Shown here piece after piece: positions 18,537 through 26,889 of a stretch of 36,437 bases of DNA. The translations under genes and the position numbers were made by a program. Within the stretch, counting starts at the first letter, position 1; each line of letters begins with the position of its first letter. The notes beneath the pieces were generated by a model. It saw nothing but the letters and a program-made list of their open reading frames with translations, made no database searches and was not told the origin of the DNA. This stretch comes from Variovorax sp. (GTDB lineage Bacteria > Pseudomonadota > Gammaproteobacteria > Burkholderiales > Burkholderiaceae_C). The DNA lies in the NCBI GenBank assembly GCA_017744285.1, contig JAGIBP010000034.1, forward strand, positions 1-36,437, written 5' to 3'.

Positions 18537-19328
18537 ATGTACGCCTTCACCCTCGAACGTCCCACGACCCTGGCCGATGCGGTCAAGCTCGCTGCCGCCG
18601 GCGCCAAGCCGCTCGCGGGCGGCCAGACCCTGCTGGCCTCGATGAAGCTGCGCCTTTCCGCGCCCGAACAACTTGCCGACCTGAGCGGCGTCAAGGAGCT
18701 CTCGGGCATCAGCAAGTCGGGCAACGCCCTCGTGATCGGCGCGATGTCGCGCCATCTCGAAGTCGCCAACAACGCCGACGTCAAGGCCGCCTTCCCGGCG
18801 CTGGCCTGGCTGGCCGATCACATCGGCGACCGCCAGGTGCGCGCCATGGGCACCATCGGCGGGTCGGTCGCCAACAACGACCCGGCCGCCTGCTACCCGA
18901 GCGCGGTGCTCGCCACCGGCGCCACGGTGGTGACCACCCAGCGCGAGATCGCGGCCGACGATTTCTTCCAGGGCCTGTTCACCACGGCGCTGACCGACGG
19001 CGAACTCATCAAGGCGATCCGCTTCCCGATCCCGAAGCGCGCCGCCTACGAGAAGCTGCGGCAGAAGGCCTCCAACTTCCCGCTCGTGGGCGTCTTCGTC
19101 GCGCAGTTCGACGACGGCGTGCGCGTGGCGGTGACCGGCGCCGGCAACGGCGTGTTCCGGCACGCGGGGCTCGAGCAGGCGCTCGGCAAGAGCTTCACGC
19201 CCGAATCGGCCGCCTCCGTGAAGATCGAGTCGGCCGATCTCAACACCGACCTGCATGCGTCGGCCGCGTACCGCGCGAACCTGATGGGGGTGCTCGCGCA
19301 GCGCGCCGTCGCCAAGGCCCTCGGCTAG
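18537..19328 (+). CDS. Molybdenum hydroxylase FAD-binding medium subunit (CoxM-like)
   Basis: 263-residue flavoprotein subunit that takes electrons from the iron-sulfur subunit. FAD-binding motifs are AGGQTLLASMKLRL (pyrophosphate loop, near residue 30) and TIGGSVANNDPAACYPSAVL. The C-terminal CO_deh_flav_C-like domain begins about residue 165 (AAYEKLRQKASNFPLVGVFV). Start ATG 18537 lies 20 bases after the CoxL stop behind GGAAGGAAAG. The order S-L-M differs from coxMSL of Oligotropha but is common in form II operons. Confidence 0.95.
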   Translation: MYAFTLERPTTLADAVKLAAAGAKPLAGGQTLLASMKLRLSAPEQLADLSGVKELSGISKSGNALVIGAMSRHLEVANNADVKAAFPALAWLADHIGDRQVRAMGTIGGSVANNDPAACYPSAVLATGATVVTTQREIAADDFFQGLFTTALTDGELIKAIRFPIPKRAAYEKLRQKASNFPLVGVFVAQFDDGVRVAVTGAGNGVFRHAGLEQALGKSFTPESAASVKIESADLNTDLHASAAYRANLMGVLAQRAVAKALG

Positions 19329-19400
19329 ACGCCGTCCCGTCATGGCATGGCGCTGCCGACGACTTCGGCGCGCCCTGTCGTGCGCCTTTAAGCTGCCGAG

Positions 19401-20342
19401 ATGACCGATCCCACCCTGCTCCCGGCGGCGACGCCCTTTTCCTCCATCGACGCGGTGGTGCAGGCGCTGCAAGGCGCCGGCTACTACGCGGATCGGCGGC
19501 TCGCCACGGCGGTATTCCTCGCGCTCAGGCTCCAGCGGCCGCTCCTGCTCGAAGGGGAGCCGGGCGTCGGCAAGACCGAGCTGGCCAAGGCCCTGTCGAC
19601 CGCCTTGCAGCGCGAACTGCTGCGCCTGCAGTGCTATGACGGCCTCGAACAGCGCGAGGCCCTCTACGAATGGAACTACGCGGCACAGCTGCTGCACATG
19701 CGCGCGGCCGAGGCGCAGGGCATCTCCACCGATGTGGAATCCGAGGTCTACCAGCCGCGCTACCTGATCCGCCGTCCGCTGCTGCAGGCGCTGCAGGCGC
19801 CGGCGCCCGGCGCGGTGCTGCTGGTCGACGAGGTCGATCGCGCGGACGAGCCCTTCGAGGCCTTCCTGCTCGAATACCTCGGCGAGTACCAGGTCAGCAT
19901 TCCCGAACTGGGCACCATCCGCGCGCTGGTGCCGCCGGTCACCATCCTCACCAGCAACCGCACGCGCGAGCTCAACGACGCGGTCAAGCGGCGCTGCCTC
20001 TACCACTGGCTCGACTATCCGGAGCGCGAGCGCGAGCTGGCCATCGTGCGCGCCCAGGTGCCGCAGGCCGGGGCGGTGCTGTCCGACCAGATCGCGAGTT
20101 TCGTCGGCCGGCTGCGCAGCACGCCCTTCGCGAGCGCCTTCCAGCGCGGGCCGGGCATCGCAGAGAGTGTCGAATGGGCGAAGGCGCTGGTGGCGCTCGA
20201 CACGCTCGAGCTCGATCCCGAGATCGTGGTCGACACCGCTGGCATCCTCTTCAAGCAGCGCGACGACGTGGCCGCGCTCACCCACGAGCTGGCGAGCGAG
20301 CTGCTCAAGCCGCAGGAGGCGCAGGAGGGGGCCGCGCCTTGA
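19401..20342 (+). CDS. MoxR-family AAA+ ATPase (CoxD-like)
   Basis: 313-residue AAA+ protein with Walker A (LLEGEPGVGKTELAKAL), Walker B (LLVDEVDRADEPFEAFLLEYL) and sensor-1 (TILTSNRTRELNDAVKRRC). In the CO dehydrogenase system CoxD is the chaperone-like ATPase needed to mature the active-site metal-sulfur centre together with the VWA protein CoxE; the analogous role is inferred here. It starts 72 bases after the FAD subunit with a weak ribosome-binding site. Its stop overlaps the start of the VWA gene, as expected for partners made in fixed ratio. Confidence 0.94.
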   Translation: MTDPTLLPAATPFSSIDAVVQALQGAGYYADRRLATAVFLALRLQRPLLLEGEPGVGKTELAKALSTALQRELLRLQCYDGLEQREALYEWNYAAQLLHMRAAEAQGISTDVESEVYQPRYLIRRPLLQALQAPAPGAVLLVDEVDRADEPFEAFLLEYLGEYQVSIPELGTIRALVPPVTILTSNRTRELNDAVKRRCLYHWLDYPERERELAIVRAQVPQAGAVLSDQIASFVGRLRSTPFASAFQRGPGIAESVEWAKALVALDTLELDPEIVVDTAGILFKQRDDVAALTHELASELLKPQEAQEGAAP

Positions 20343-21544
20343 GCAGGGCGGTGCACCAGCTCGGCGACGCGCGCCGGGGCAAGCTGGCGGGCAACATGCT
20401 CGGCTTCGGCCGGGCCTTGCGCCGTGCCGGCGTGCGCACGGATTCAATGCGCATCGCGCTCGCTGCCGAGGCCGCCACGCTGGTGGGCGTGGAGAACCGC
20501 CTTGATCTCGCGGCCGCGCTGGAGGCCGTGATGATCAGCAGCGAGGAAGACCGCGGGGTGTTCCGCGAGCTCTTCGATGCGTGGTTTCGCGATCCCGAGC
20601 TGGCCAACAAGCTGCTCGCGCAGATGCTGCCGAGCGCCGAAGGCAAGGCCGAGCCGCCCGCGCGCCGCCCGCGCGTGCGCGAGGCCCTGGCGCCGCCGCG
20701 CGATGGCGCCCGCATGGCGCGCAACGAGCGCGAAGTCGACTTCGATGCGGCGATGACCGCGAGCGATCGCGCCCGCGTCCACCATGCCGACTTCAATGCC
20801 CTGGGCGCGGCGGAATACCGCCTCGTCGAACGGCTCGCGCGCGACATCGCGCTGCCGGTGCCGACGCTGCCCGCGCGCCGGCTGCGCGTGACCGGCGATG
20901 CCGGCGCGCATTCGCGCATGCACTGGCCGGGCGTGCTGCACGAGGCCGCGCGCACCGGCGGCGAGATCCTGCGCCTGCCGCGCTGGGCCCGGCGCAAGCA
21001 GCCGCTGCCGCTGTTGGTCCTGGTCGACGTCTCGGGCTCGATGGAGCGCTATGCGCGCCTCCTGCTCGCGTTCCTGCATGCTTCGACGCGCCGCGCAGGC
21101 CGGCGCGACGTCTTCGCCTTCGGCACGCACCTGACCGACCTGACGCCGGCCTTCCGCCTCGCGGACACCGACGCGATGCTCGCCGCCGCGAGCGCGGCCA
21201 TCGACGACTTCGCCGGCGGCACGCGCCTGGGCGTATCGCTCGCCGAGCTCAGGCGGCGCCATGCCCGGCGCCTGACCGGCCGCCGCACGCTGGTGCTGGT
21301 GATCAGCGACGGGCTCGACACCGGCGAGCCCGAGATGCTCGAGCGCGAGCTGCAGTGGCTCAAGCGCCATTCGCGGCGCGTGCTGTGGCTCAACCCGCTC
21401 CTGCGCTACGAAGGCTATGCACCCCTTGCACGCGGTGCGGCCATGTTGCACCGCCATGCAGACGCGATGCTCGCGGTCCACAATCTCAGCGCACTCGAAC
21501 AATTGGCCGCGAGCCTCGCGGCCCTCATGAAGTCCGGCCGCTGA
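20339..21544 (+). CDS. VWA-domain protein (CoxE-like)
   Basis: 401-residue partner of the MoxR ATPase. The C-terminal half is a von Willebrand A domain with the metal-ion-dependent adhesion motif DVSGSM (in LLVLVDVSGSMERYARLL), a conserved Thr (GGTRLGVSL) and Asp (VISDGLDTGEPEM). The N-terminal half is helical, with an Arg-rich linker (RRPRVREALAPPRDGARMARN). The likely start is TTG 20339, which overlaps the CoxD TGA (TTGA) and follows AGGAGGGG (20323-20330) at eight bases; GTG 20351 is the alternative. The MoxR-VWA pair usually acts on metalloenzyme assembly in the cytoplasm. Confidence 0.92.
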   Translation: MSRAVHQLGDARRGKLAGNMLGFGRALRRAGVRTDSMRIALAAEAATLVGVENRLDLAAALEAVMISSEEDRGVFRELFDAWFRDPELANKLLAQMLPSAEGKAEPPARRPRVREALAPPRDGARMARNEREVDFDAAMTASDRARVHHADFNALGAAEYRLVERLARDIALPVPTLPARRLRVTGDAGAHSRMHWPGVLHEAARTGGEILRLPRWARRKQPLPLLVLVDVSGSMERYARLLLAFLHASTRRAGRRDVFAFGTHLTDLTPAFRLADTDAMLAAASAAIDDFAGGTRLGVSLAELRRRHARRLTGRRTLVLVISDGLDTGEPEMLERELQWLKRHSRRVLWLNPLLRYEGYAPLARGAAMLHRHADAMLAVHNLSALEQLAASLAALMKSGR

Positions 21545-21583
21545 CGGTCCGGCACCCCTGCGACATCACAAGGAAGATTCATC

Positions 21584-22168
21584 ATGGAAATGCTCGGCAA
21601 CCGCAAGCTCGCGATCACGCAGCAGCAGGCCTGGGACGCGCTCAACGACCCTGAGACGCTCAAGAAGTGCATTCCGGGCTGCGATCGCTTCGAGCTGACC
21701 GGCGACAACGAGTACAGCGTCGGGCTCGCAGTCAAGATCGGCCCGGTCTCGGCCAAGTTCAGCGGCAAGGTGACGCTGTCGGACATCCAGGCGCCGGACG
21801 GCTACAAGCTCAGCTTCGAAGGCCAGGGCGGCGTGGCGGGCTTCGCCAAGGGCTCCTCGGGCGTCACGCTCAAGCCCGCGGGCGACGGCGCCGAAGGCTG
21901 CGAGCTCGACTACACCGTGCAGGCGCAGGTCGGCGGCAAGATCGCGCAGCTCGGGCAGCGGCTGATCGACGGCGCGGCCAAGTCCACCGCCGATGACTTC
22001 TTCAAGCGCTTCGAGGCCGAGATGCAAAGCCGCTACGGCCCGCCGCCCGCCGCCGAGGAAGAGGCAGCGGCCCCGGGCGAGAAGAAGGGCGCGATGGCCG
22101 GCTTCATGCAGAAGCTCGGCTTCGGAAAGAAGGGCGACGAAGGCGGCGAGGAAAAGCCCGCGGACTGA
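21584..22168 (+). CDS. CoxG-like SRPBCC-domain protein
   Basis: 194-residue protein. Residues 1-150 are a CoxG/SRPBCC hydrophobic-pocket fold (GNRKLAITQQQAWDALNDPE, LKKCIPGCDRFE, GKIAQLGQRLIDGAAKSTADDFFKRF), the standard CoxG pattern. The last 40 residues are charged and Ala/Gly/Lys rich, ending with an amphipathic MAGFMQKLGFGKK stretch that could touch the membrane. In CO dehydrogenase bacteria CoxG helps attach the enzyme to the inner membrane and link it to quinones. By analogy it would place this hydroxylase at the membrane. Start ATG 21584 lies 39 bases after the VWA gene behind AAGGAAG. Confidence 0.93.
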   Translation: MEMLGNRKLAITQQQAWDALNDPETLKKCIPGCDRFELTGDNEYSVGLAVKIGPVSAKFSGKVTLSDIQAPDGYKLSFEGQGGVAGFAKGSSGVTLKPAGDGAEGCELDYTVQAQVGGKIAQLGQRLIDGAAKSTADDFFKRFEAEMQSRYGPPPAAEEEAAAPGEKKGAMAGFMQKLGFGKKGDEGGEEKPAD

Positions 22169-22191
22169 AACCAAGGAAAGGGACGGACAGC

Positions 22192-23205
22192 ATGGAAAAC
22201 CTCGATGTGATGGTGCTTCGCACGCTGCGCGACTGGCGCCTGGCCGGACGGCGCGCGCTGCTCTCGACGGTGGTGCGCACCTGGGGCTCGTCGCCACGCC
22301 CGGTCGGCTCGATCATGGCGCTGGCCGAGGACGGCGCGGTCGTCGGCTCGGTGTCGGGCGGCTGCATCGAAGACGACCTGATCGCGCGCTACAGCCGCGC
22401 CCATGGCGACGGCGCCATGCCCAGCGGCGCGCCGGCGCTCGTCAAGTACGGCATCACCGCCGACGAGGCGCATCGCTTCGGGCTGCCGTGCGGCGGCACG
22501 CTCGAATTGCTGCTGGAATACGACCCCGATCCCGCATCGCTCGCGGAGCTGGTGACGGCGCTCGAACGAGGGCGGCTCATGCAGCGCACGGTGAGGCTCG
22601 CGGACGGCGCCGCGACGCTGGCCGAGGCCGCGTCGCCCGCGGAGCTGTCGATCGACGACGCCGCGCTGGTCAACACCTTCGGCCCCGAGTACCGCATGCT
22701 GCTGATCGGCGCGGGCCAGCTCGCCGAGTACCTCGCGACGATGGCCCAGTTCAGCGGCTTCGCGGTCACGCTGTGCGACCCGCGCACCGAATACCAGACC
22801 TCGTGGAACGTGCCGGGCGTGACCACCACCGCCGAGATGCCCGACGATGCAGTGAAGGCCTTCAGGCCCGACCGCCGCAGCTGCGTGGTGGCGCTCACGC
22901 ACGATCCCAAGCTCGACGATCTCGCGCTGCTCGAGGCGCTCGACAGCGAGGCGTTCTACGTCGGCGCGATCGGCTCGCGGCGCAACGCGGATGCACGGCG
23001 CGAACGCATGATCGAGCACTTCGACCAGACCCCCGCGTCGCTCGCGCGGCTGCGCGGGCCGATCGGCATCTACATCGGCAGCAAGACGCCGCCGGAGATC
23101 GCGGTGAGCGTGATGGCGGAGATCCTCGCGGTGAAGAACGCGGTGCAACTGCCGCGCGAGGCGGCGGTGGCGATCGCGAAGGCGGCAGCGGCAGCGGCGG
23201 CCTGA
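22192..23205 (+). CDS. XdhC/CoxF-family molybdenum cofactor maturation protein
   Basis: 337-residue protein with an N-terminal XdhC_CoxI domain (TWGSSPRPVGSIMALAEDG, GSVSGGCIEDDLIARYS) and a C-terminal Rossmann domain (RMLLIGAGQLAEYLATMAQF, VTLCDPR, YVGAIGSRRN). XdhC-type proteins bind molybdenum cofactor, promote its sulfuration and deliver it to xanthine-dehydrogenase-family enzymes, so this is the likely dedicated chaperone for the upstream hydroxylase. It starts 23 bases after the CoxG-like gene behind AAGGAAAGGGA and ends the operon. Its stop is seven bases from a convergent small membrane protein. Confidence 0.94.
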   Translation: MENLDVMVLRTLRDWRLAGRRALLSTVVRTWGSSPRPVGSIMALAEDGAVVGSVSGGCIEDDLIARYSRAHGDGAMPSGAPALVKYGITADEAHRFGLPCGGTLELLLEYDPDPASLAELVTALERGRLMQRTVRLADGAATLAEAASPAELSIDDAALVNTFGPEYRMLLIGAGQLAEYLATMAQFSGFAVTLCDPRTEYQTSWNVPGVTTTAEMPDDAVKAFRPDRRSCVVALTHDPKLDDLALLEALDSEAFYVGAIGSRRNADARRERMIEHFDQTPASLARLRGPIGIYIGSKTPPEIAVSVMAEILAVKNAVQLPREAAVAIAKAAAAAAA

Positions 23206-23212
23206 GCGCCGC

Positions 23213-23437
23213 TCAGCGCCGGGGGTCGCCGAGCCCGCCGAGGAAGGTGGTGCTGCGGCCCATGGTCCGCCGCATTTCCTTGGATTCGAGCGACTCGCTG
23301 CGCGAGGTCGAGAACATGAAGAAGCCGGCCCCGATCGCGATGCACAGTACCGCGGCGACGAGCAGGCCGATGAAGGAGCCGAAGTAGAACGCGAGGGCGA
23401 GGGCGCCCAGATTGGCGAGGAGAACGATGGCACGCAT
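23213..23437 (-). CDS. Small two-helix membrane protein, unknown function
   Basis: 74 residues from ATG 23437. The first 45 residues form two hydrophobic helices (IVLLANLGALALAFYFGSFI and LLVAAVLCIAIGAGFF), followed by a polar tail (TSRSESLESKEMRRTMGRST). The short hairpin of two membrane spans recalls phage-shock- or YtxH-like small proteins, but no family is recognised. It converges with the XdhC gene and could be co-transcribed with the upstream CDP-alcohol phosphatidyltransferase, which ends 83 bases before its start. Confidence 0.7.
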   Translation of the reverse strand: MRAIVLLANLGALALAFYFGSFIGLLVAAVLCIAIGAGFFMFSTSRSESLESKEMRRTMGRSTTFLGGLGDPRR

Positions 23438-23520
23438 GGCCGGGCAGGCTACCAGAGATCGGCTGCGCCAAATGCGCGAACAGGCCCGTAAAAGCCCGGG
23501 TTGCCCAAGGCCTGGAGCGT

Positions 23521-24288
23521 TCATGCGGTCTCCCGGCGGCGCCGCGCGAGCCACGCGATATCGAGCGCGAACGATGCGCCGAGCGCAGCCAGGCTTGCGG
23601 CCGCGATGCGCGCGCTCCAGGCGGGCGAAACCACCGGGCCGAGGCACACGATCAGCGCCGTGATCTGCAGCACGCACACCGCCTTGCGCCGCGTGCTCGG
23701 CGGCAGCGGCCGCGCGAGCCATGGCCAGGACCTCGCGGCGAGCACGAAGGCGTAGCGCATGAGTCCCGCGGCCAGGATCCAGGACCCTGCCTTCTCGAAG
23801 CGCACGACCAGCACCGACAGCACCAGCACCAGGAGCGCATCGGTCTCCATGTCGAAGCGGGCGCCGAACGCGCTGGCGGCGCCCTGTGCGCGCGCGAGCG
23901 GTCCGTCCAGCGCGTCGAGCAGCGCGGCGGTGGTGGCCACGGCGACGGCGGCCCATGCGAGCGCATCGCGATCGGCGAAGGCTTCGCCGATGCCGGCGGC
24001 CAGCAGCGCGACAAGCGCCAGCCGCACGAGCGTGACCCGGTTGGCGGCGCCGAAACGCTGGTGCGGCGCATGGGCAGCGAGCCCGTGCAGGACCCACCCG
24101 AACGCGGCGCCGAACACGATGACGGTCTTGAGGTGGAACCAGGGCCCCAACCCCGCCAGTTCCCGGCCGCCGAGCGCGAGCCCGCTGAGCAGCACCAGGC
24201 AGGCCAGGCCGTCGCGCCACGCATCGCGGCGCAAGGCGGAAGCGGGCTCGGCGGGGGGTGCCGGGCGGTTTGTGGGCTGCGAAGACAT
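23521..24288 (-). CDS. CDP-alcohol phosphatidyltransferase-family membrane protein
   Basis: 255 residues from ATG 24288; the open frame extends upstream but without hydrophobic or family sequence. The CDP-alcohol phosphotransferase motif D-x2-DG-x2-AR-x8-G-x3-D-x3-D is complete: D125, D128, G129, A132-R133, G142, D146, D150. At least five other hydrophobic segments surround it. Members move a phosphatidyl or phospho-alcohol group from a CDP-activated donor to an alcohol in the inner membrane. The N-terminal 80 residues have two additional hydrophobic stretches not found in PgsA. Neighbouring genes suggest a dedicated acceptor rather than glycerol-phosphate or inositol; that is inference. Divergent from the MDR gene across 65 bases. 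Confidence 0.88.
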   Translation of the reverse strand: MSSQPTNRPAPPAEPASALRRDAWRDGLACLVLLSGLALGGRELAGLGPWFHLKTVIVFGAAFGWVLHGLAAHAPHQRFGAANRVTLVRLALVALLAAGIGEAFADRDALAWAAVAVATTAALLDALDGPLARAQGAASAFGARFDMETDALLVLVLSVLVVRFEKAGSWILAAGLMRYAFVLAARSWPWLARPLPPSTRRKAVCVLQITALIVCLGPVVSPAWSARIAAASLAALGASFALDIAWLARRRRETA

Positions 24289-24353
24289 CGTCTTAAGATG
24301 GGCGTCCGTCGGTTGAACCAGGGATCGCTCGCGGCCAGCGGGCGCTGTAGGCC

Positions 24354-25355
24354 ATGCCAGCATATCCGTCCCGCGACATTCCCGGTGAGTCCAGGGCTTG
24401 CTGGATCGAGGCCCCCGGGCGGGCGGCGATCCGCCCTGCGCGGCTCGCGCCGGCCGGCGCGGGGCAGGTGCAGGTCCGCGCACTGCACAGTGCCGTGAGC
24501 CGTGGCACCGAGATGCTGGTCTTTCGCGGCGAGGTGCCCGCCGCGGAGTTCGAGCGCATGCGCGCGCCCTTTCAAGAGGGCGACTTCCCCGCGCCGGTGA
24601 AATACGGCTACGCGAGCGTCGGCATCGTCGAAGGCGGTGACGACGGTGCGCTGCAAGGGCGCCCTGTGTTCTGTCTCCATCCGCACCAGACGCGCTATGT
24701 GGTGCCGGTCGAGGCGGTGCATCCGCTGCCCGAGGGCCTGCCGCCCGCGCGCGCGGTGCTCGCGGCCAACATGGAGACGGCGGTCAACGCCCTGTGGGAT
24801 GCGGCGCCGCGCATCGGCGACCGGATCGCGATCGTCGGCGGCGGCGTCGTGGGGCTGCTGGTCGCCTGGCTCGCGCGCGGCCTGCCGGGCTGCGAGGTCG
24901 AGCTCATCGACGTGCGCGAGGCACGCGGCGCGGTGGCGCAGGCGCTGGGCATCCGCTTCGCAACGCCGGCGTCGGCCACGCCCGAAGCCGATCTCGTCGT
25001 GCATGCGAGCGGGAGCCCGCAGGGACTGGTCACCGCGTTGAAGCTCGCCGCCTTCGAGGCCACGGTGATCGAGGTGAGCTGGTATGGCCGCCGCGCGGTG
25101 TCGCTGCCGCTGGGCGAAGCCTTCCATTCGCGCCGGCTCACGCTGCGCAGCTCGCAGGTGGGTCATGTCGCGGCCGCGCAGCGCGCGCGCTGGGACCGGC
25201 GGCGGCGGCTTGCGCTCGCGCTCTCGCTGCTGCGCGACCCCGCGCTTGATGCACTGATCACCGACCGCGCGCCCTTCGACGCCTTGCCCGACGTGCTCGC
25301 GCGCCTTGCCGGCGGCGCGCCCGACACGCTGTGCCAGCGCATCGACTATTCCTGA
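24354..25355 (+). CDS. Zinc-less MDR-superfamily dehydrogenase (BchC/TDH-like fold)
   Basis: 333-residue medium-chain dehydrogenase/reductase fold with NAD(P)-binding motif [16 protein letters not shown] (GGGVVG at 162-167). The N-terminal catalytic domain has [11 protein letters not shown] where zinc-dependent enzymes have CGTD (no Cys), and [10 protein letters not shown] where they have GHExxG (His and Glu gone). No four-Cys structural zinc lobe is present. The SRGTE and KYGYxSVG forms occur in the group that includes bacteriochlorophyllide dehydrogenase BchC and relatives, from memory. It begins the plus-strand run of MDR, PTPS homologue, glycosyltransferase and methyltransferase, with 26 bases to the next gene. 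Substrate unknown, probably an intermediate of that pathway. Confidence 0.85.
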   Translation: MPAYPSRDIPGESRACWIEAPGRAAIRPARLAPAGAGQVQVRALHSAVSRGTEMLVFRGEVPAAEFERMRAPFQEGDFPAPVKYGYASVGIVEGGDDGALQGRPVFCLHPHQTRYVVPVEAVHPLPEGLPPARAVLAANMETAVNALWDAAPRIGDRIAIVGGGVVGLLVAWLARGLPGCEVELIDVREARGAVAQALGIRFATPASATPEADLVVHASGSPQGLVTALKLAAFEATVIEVSWYGRRAVSLPLGEAFHSRRLTLRSSQVGHVAAAQRARWDRRRRLALALSLLRDPALDALITDRAPFDALPDVLARLAGGAPDTLCQRIDYS

Positions 25356-25381
25356 ACTTCCACCGACCCCGAAAGGCTCGT

Positions 25382-25795
25382 ATGTACAGCGTCAATGTCC
25401 GCGACCACTTCATGATTGCCCACAGCTTCCGCGGCGTGATATTCGGCCCGGCGCAGGGGCTGCACGGCGCGACCTACGTGGTCGACCTCGAACTGCGCCG
25501 CCCCGAGCTCGATGCCGATGGCGTGGTGGTCGACATCGCGCTCGCCATCGAGGTGCTGCGCCGCGTGCTCGGCGAGCTCAACCTGCGCAACCTCGACGAC
25601 GATCCCGCGCTCGCCGGACGGAACACCACGACCGAGTTCCTGGCGCGCCTGATCTTCGACCGCATCGCCGCGCGCATCGCCGCCGGCGAGCTCGGGCCGC
25701 ACGCGCGCGGGCTGTCGGCCCTTCGCGTGCGGCTGAACGAATCGCACGTGGCGTGGGCCGCCTACGAGGGCGCACTGCCGGCGCAGGGTGCGTGA
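25382..25795 (+). CDS. Degenerate 6-pyruvoyltetrahydropterin synthase/QueD homologue
   Basis: 137-residue T-fold protein alignable along its length with QueD. Compared by eye with E. coli QueD, the first two zinc ligands (H14 in IAHSF, H28 in LHGA) and the pterin-anchoring Glu (E120 in RLNES) are kept. The third zinc ligand is A30, the catalytic Cys is A24 and the catalytic Asp-His pair is N67-L68. The substrate-pocket segment NTTTEFLA (81-88) matches NPTSEVLA. So it probably keeps the fold and a pterin-like pocket but cannot run the normal PTPS or CPH4 synthase chemistry. ATG 25382 follows AAAGG; the stop overlaps the glycosyltransferase GTG. Confidence 0.85.
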   Translation: MYSVNVRDHFMIAHSFRGVIFGPAQGLHGATYVVDLELRRPELDADGVVVDIALAIEVLRRVLGELNLRNLDDDPALAGRNTTTEFLARLIFDRIAARIAAGELGPHARGLSALRVRLNESHVAWAAYEGALPAQGA

Positions 25796-26889
25796 GCCGG
25801 CACTGCATCTTCCTCGTGCCGGGCGATCCGGACGCGCGCACGGGCGGCTTCCTCTACGACCGCCACATTGCCCGGCGTCTTTCGGCCTCGGGCTGGCAGG
25901 TGGAGGTGCGCTCGCTCGGCGAGGGCTGGCCGAGGCCGACGGCGGCGGTGCGCACGACGGCGCACCGGTCGGTCGAGGCGCTGCCCGATGGCGCATGGGT
26001 GGTCGCCGACGCGCTCGCGTATGGCGCCATGCCGGAGATCGCGCAGGCGCATGCGCAGCGGCTGCGCTGGGTGGCGCTCGTGCATCACCCGCTCGCGCTC
26101 GAGACCGGGCTCGATGCGCCTGCTCGCGCCGAACTGTTCGAGAGCGAGCGGCGCGCGCTCGCGGCGGCGCGCGGCGTGATCGTCACCAGCGCGTCCACCG
26201 CGCGCGCGCTCGCCGCGTATGGCGTGCCGCGCGCGCGGATCGCCGTGGTCGAACCCGGCACCGGACCGGCCCCGCTGGCCAGCGGATCGGGCGGCGGCCC
26301 CCTGTCGTTGCTGTGCGTCGCGACGCTCACGCCGCGCAAGGGCCATGCGCTGCTGCTCGACGCGCTCGCGGGCCTGCGCGATCGGCGCTGGGTGTTGCAT
26401 TGCGCCGGCAGCCCGACGATGGATCCGGGCTGCGCCGAGGCGATCGCGCAGCGCATCGATGGCCACCGCCTGCGCGACCGCGTGGTGCTGCATGGCGAGT
26501 GCGATGCGCGCCAGCTCGAGGCGCTCTATGCGCGCGCCGACCTCTTCGTGCTGCCCTCGTTCCATGAGGGCTACGGCATGGCGCTGGCCGAAGCGCTGGC
26601 CCATGGCCTGCCGGTGATCAGCACCACCGCCGGCGCGATTCCCGACACGGTCCCGGCCGATGCAGGCCTGCTCGTGGCGCCGGGCGACGAGACGGCGCTG
26701 CGCGCGGCCCTCGCGCGGGTCCTGGACGTTCCCGCCGAGCGTGCGCGACTCGCCACCGGCGCACGCGCCGCGCGGCTGCGTCTTCCGAGCTGGGAGCAGA
26801 GCGTGGCGCGCTTCGCGTCGGCGCTGGAGGCCTTGTGCGGCGCACGCGGACAAGGATCGACCGCTGCCGCGCCGGAGAGAACCCCATGA
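25792..26889 (+). CDS. GT4-family glycosyltransferase
   Basis: 365-residue GT-B fold glycosyltransferase. The N-terminal acceptor domain starts [21 protein letters not shown], with the Gly-rich loop expected to sit beside the donor. The C-terminal donor domain has [20 protein letters not shown] and the EX7E motif E259/E267 (EGYGMALAE), then [14 protein letters not shown]. Donor (a UDP- or GDP-sugar) and acceptor are not determinable from sequence. The GTG start at 25792 overlaps the PTPS TGA (GTGA), and the stop overlaps the methyltransferase ATG, so the three are translationally coupled and very likely act in one pathway. No membrane segments, so cytosolic or peripheral. Confidence 0.9.
   Translation: MSRHCIFLVPGDPDARTGGFLYDRHIARRLSASGWQVEVRSLGEGWPRPTAAVRTTAHRSVEALPDGAWVVADALAYGAMPEIAQAHAQRLRWVALVHHPLALETGLDAPARAELFESERRALAAARGVIVTSASTARALAAYGVPRARIAVVEPGTGPAPLASGSGGGPLSLLCVATLTPRKGHALLLDALAGLRDRRWVLHCAGSPTMDPGCAEAIAQRIDGHRLRDRVVLHGECDARQLEALYARADLFVLPSFHEGYGMALAEALAHGLPVISTTAGAIPDTVPADAGLLVAPGDETALRAALARVLDVPAERARLATGARAARLRLPSWEQSVARFASALEALCGARGQGSTAAAPERTP

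Noticed and set aside
25382..25795. Functional QueD of the queuosine pathway
   Set aside because: The catalytic Cys, the Asp-His pair and a zinc His are all missing, and no queC, queE or queF lies beside it.
25792..26889. SenB-like selenosugar synthase partner of the SenA-like gene
   Set aside because: It is 19 kb away, locked by overlaps between a PTPS homologue and a methyltransferase, and no SelD-like gene is near.
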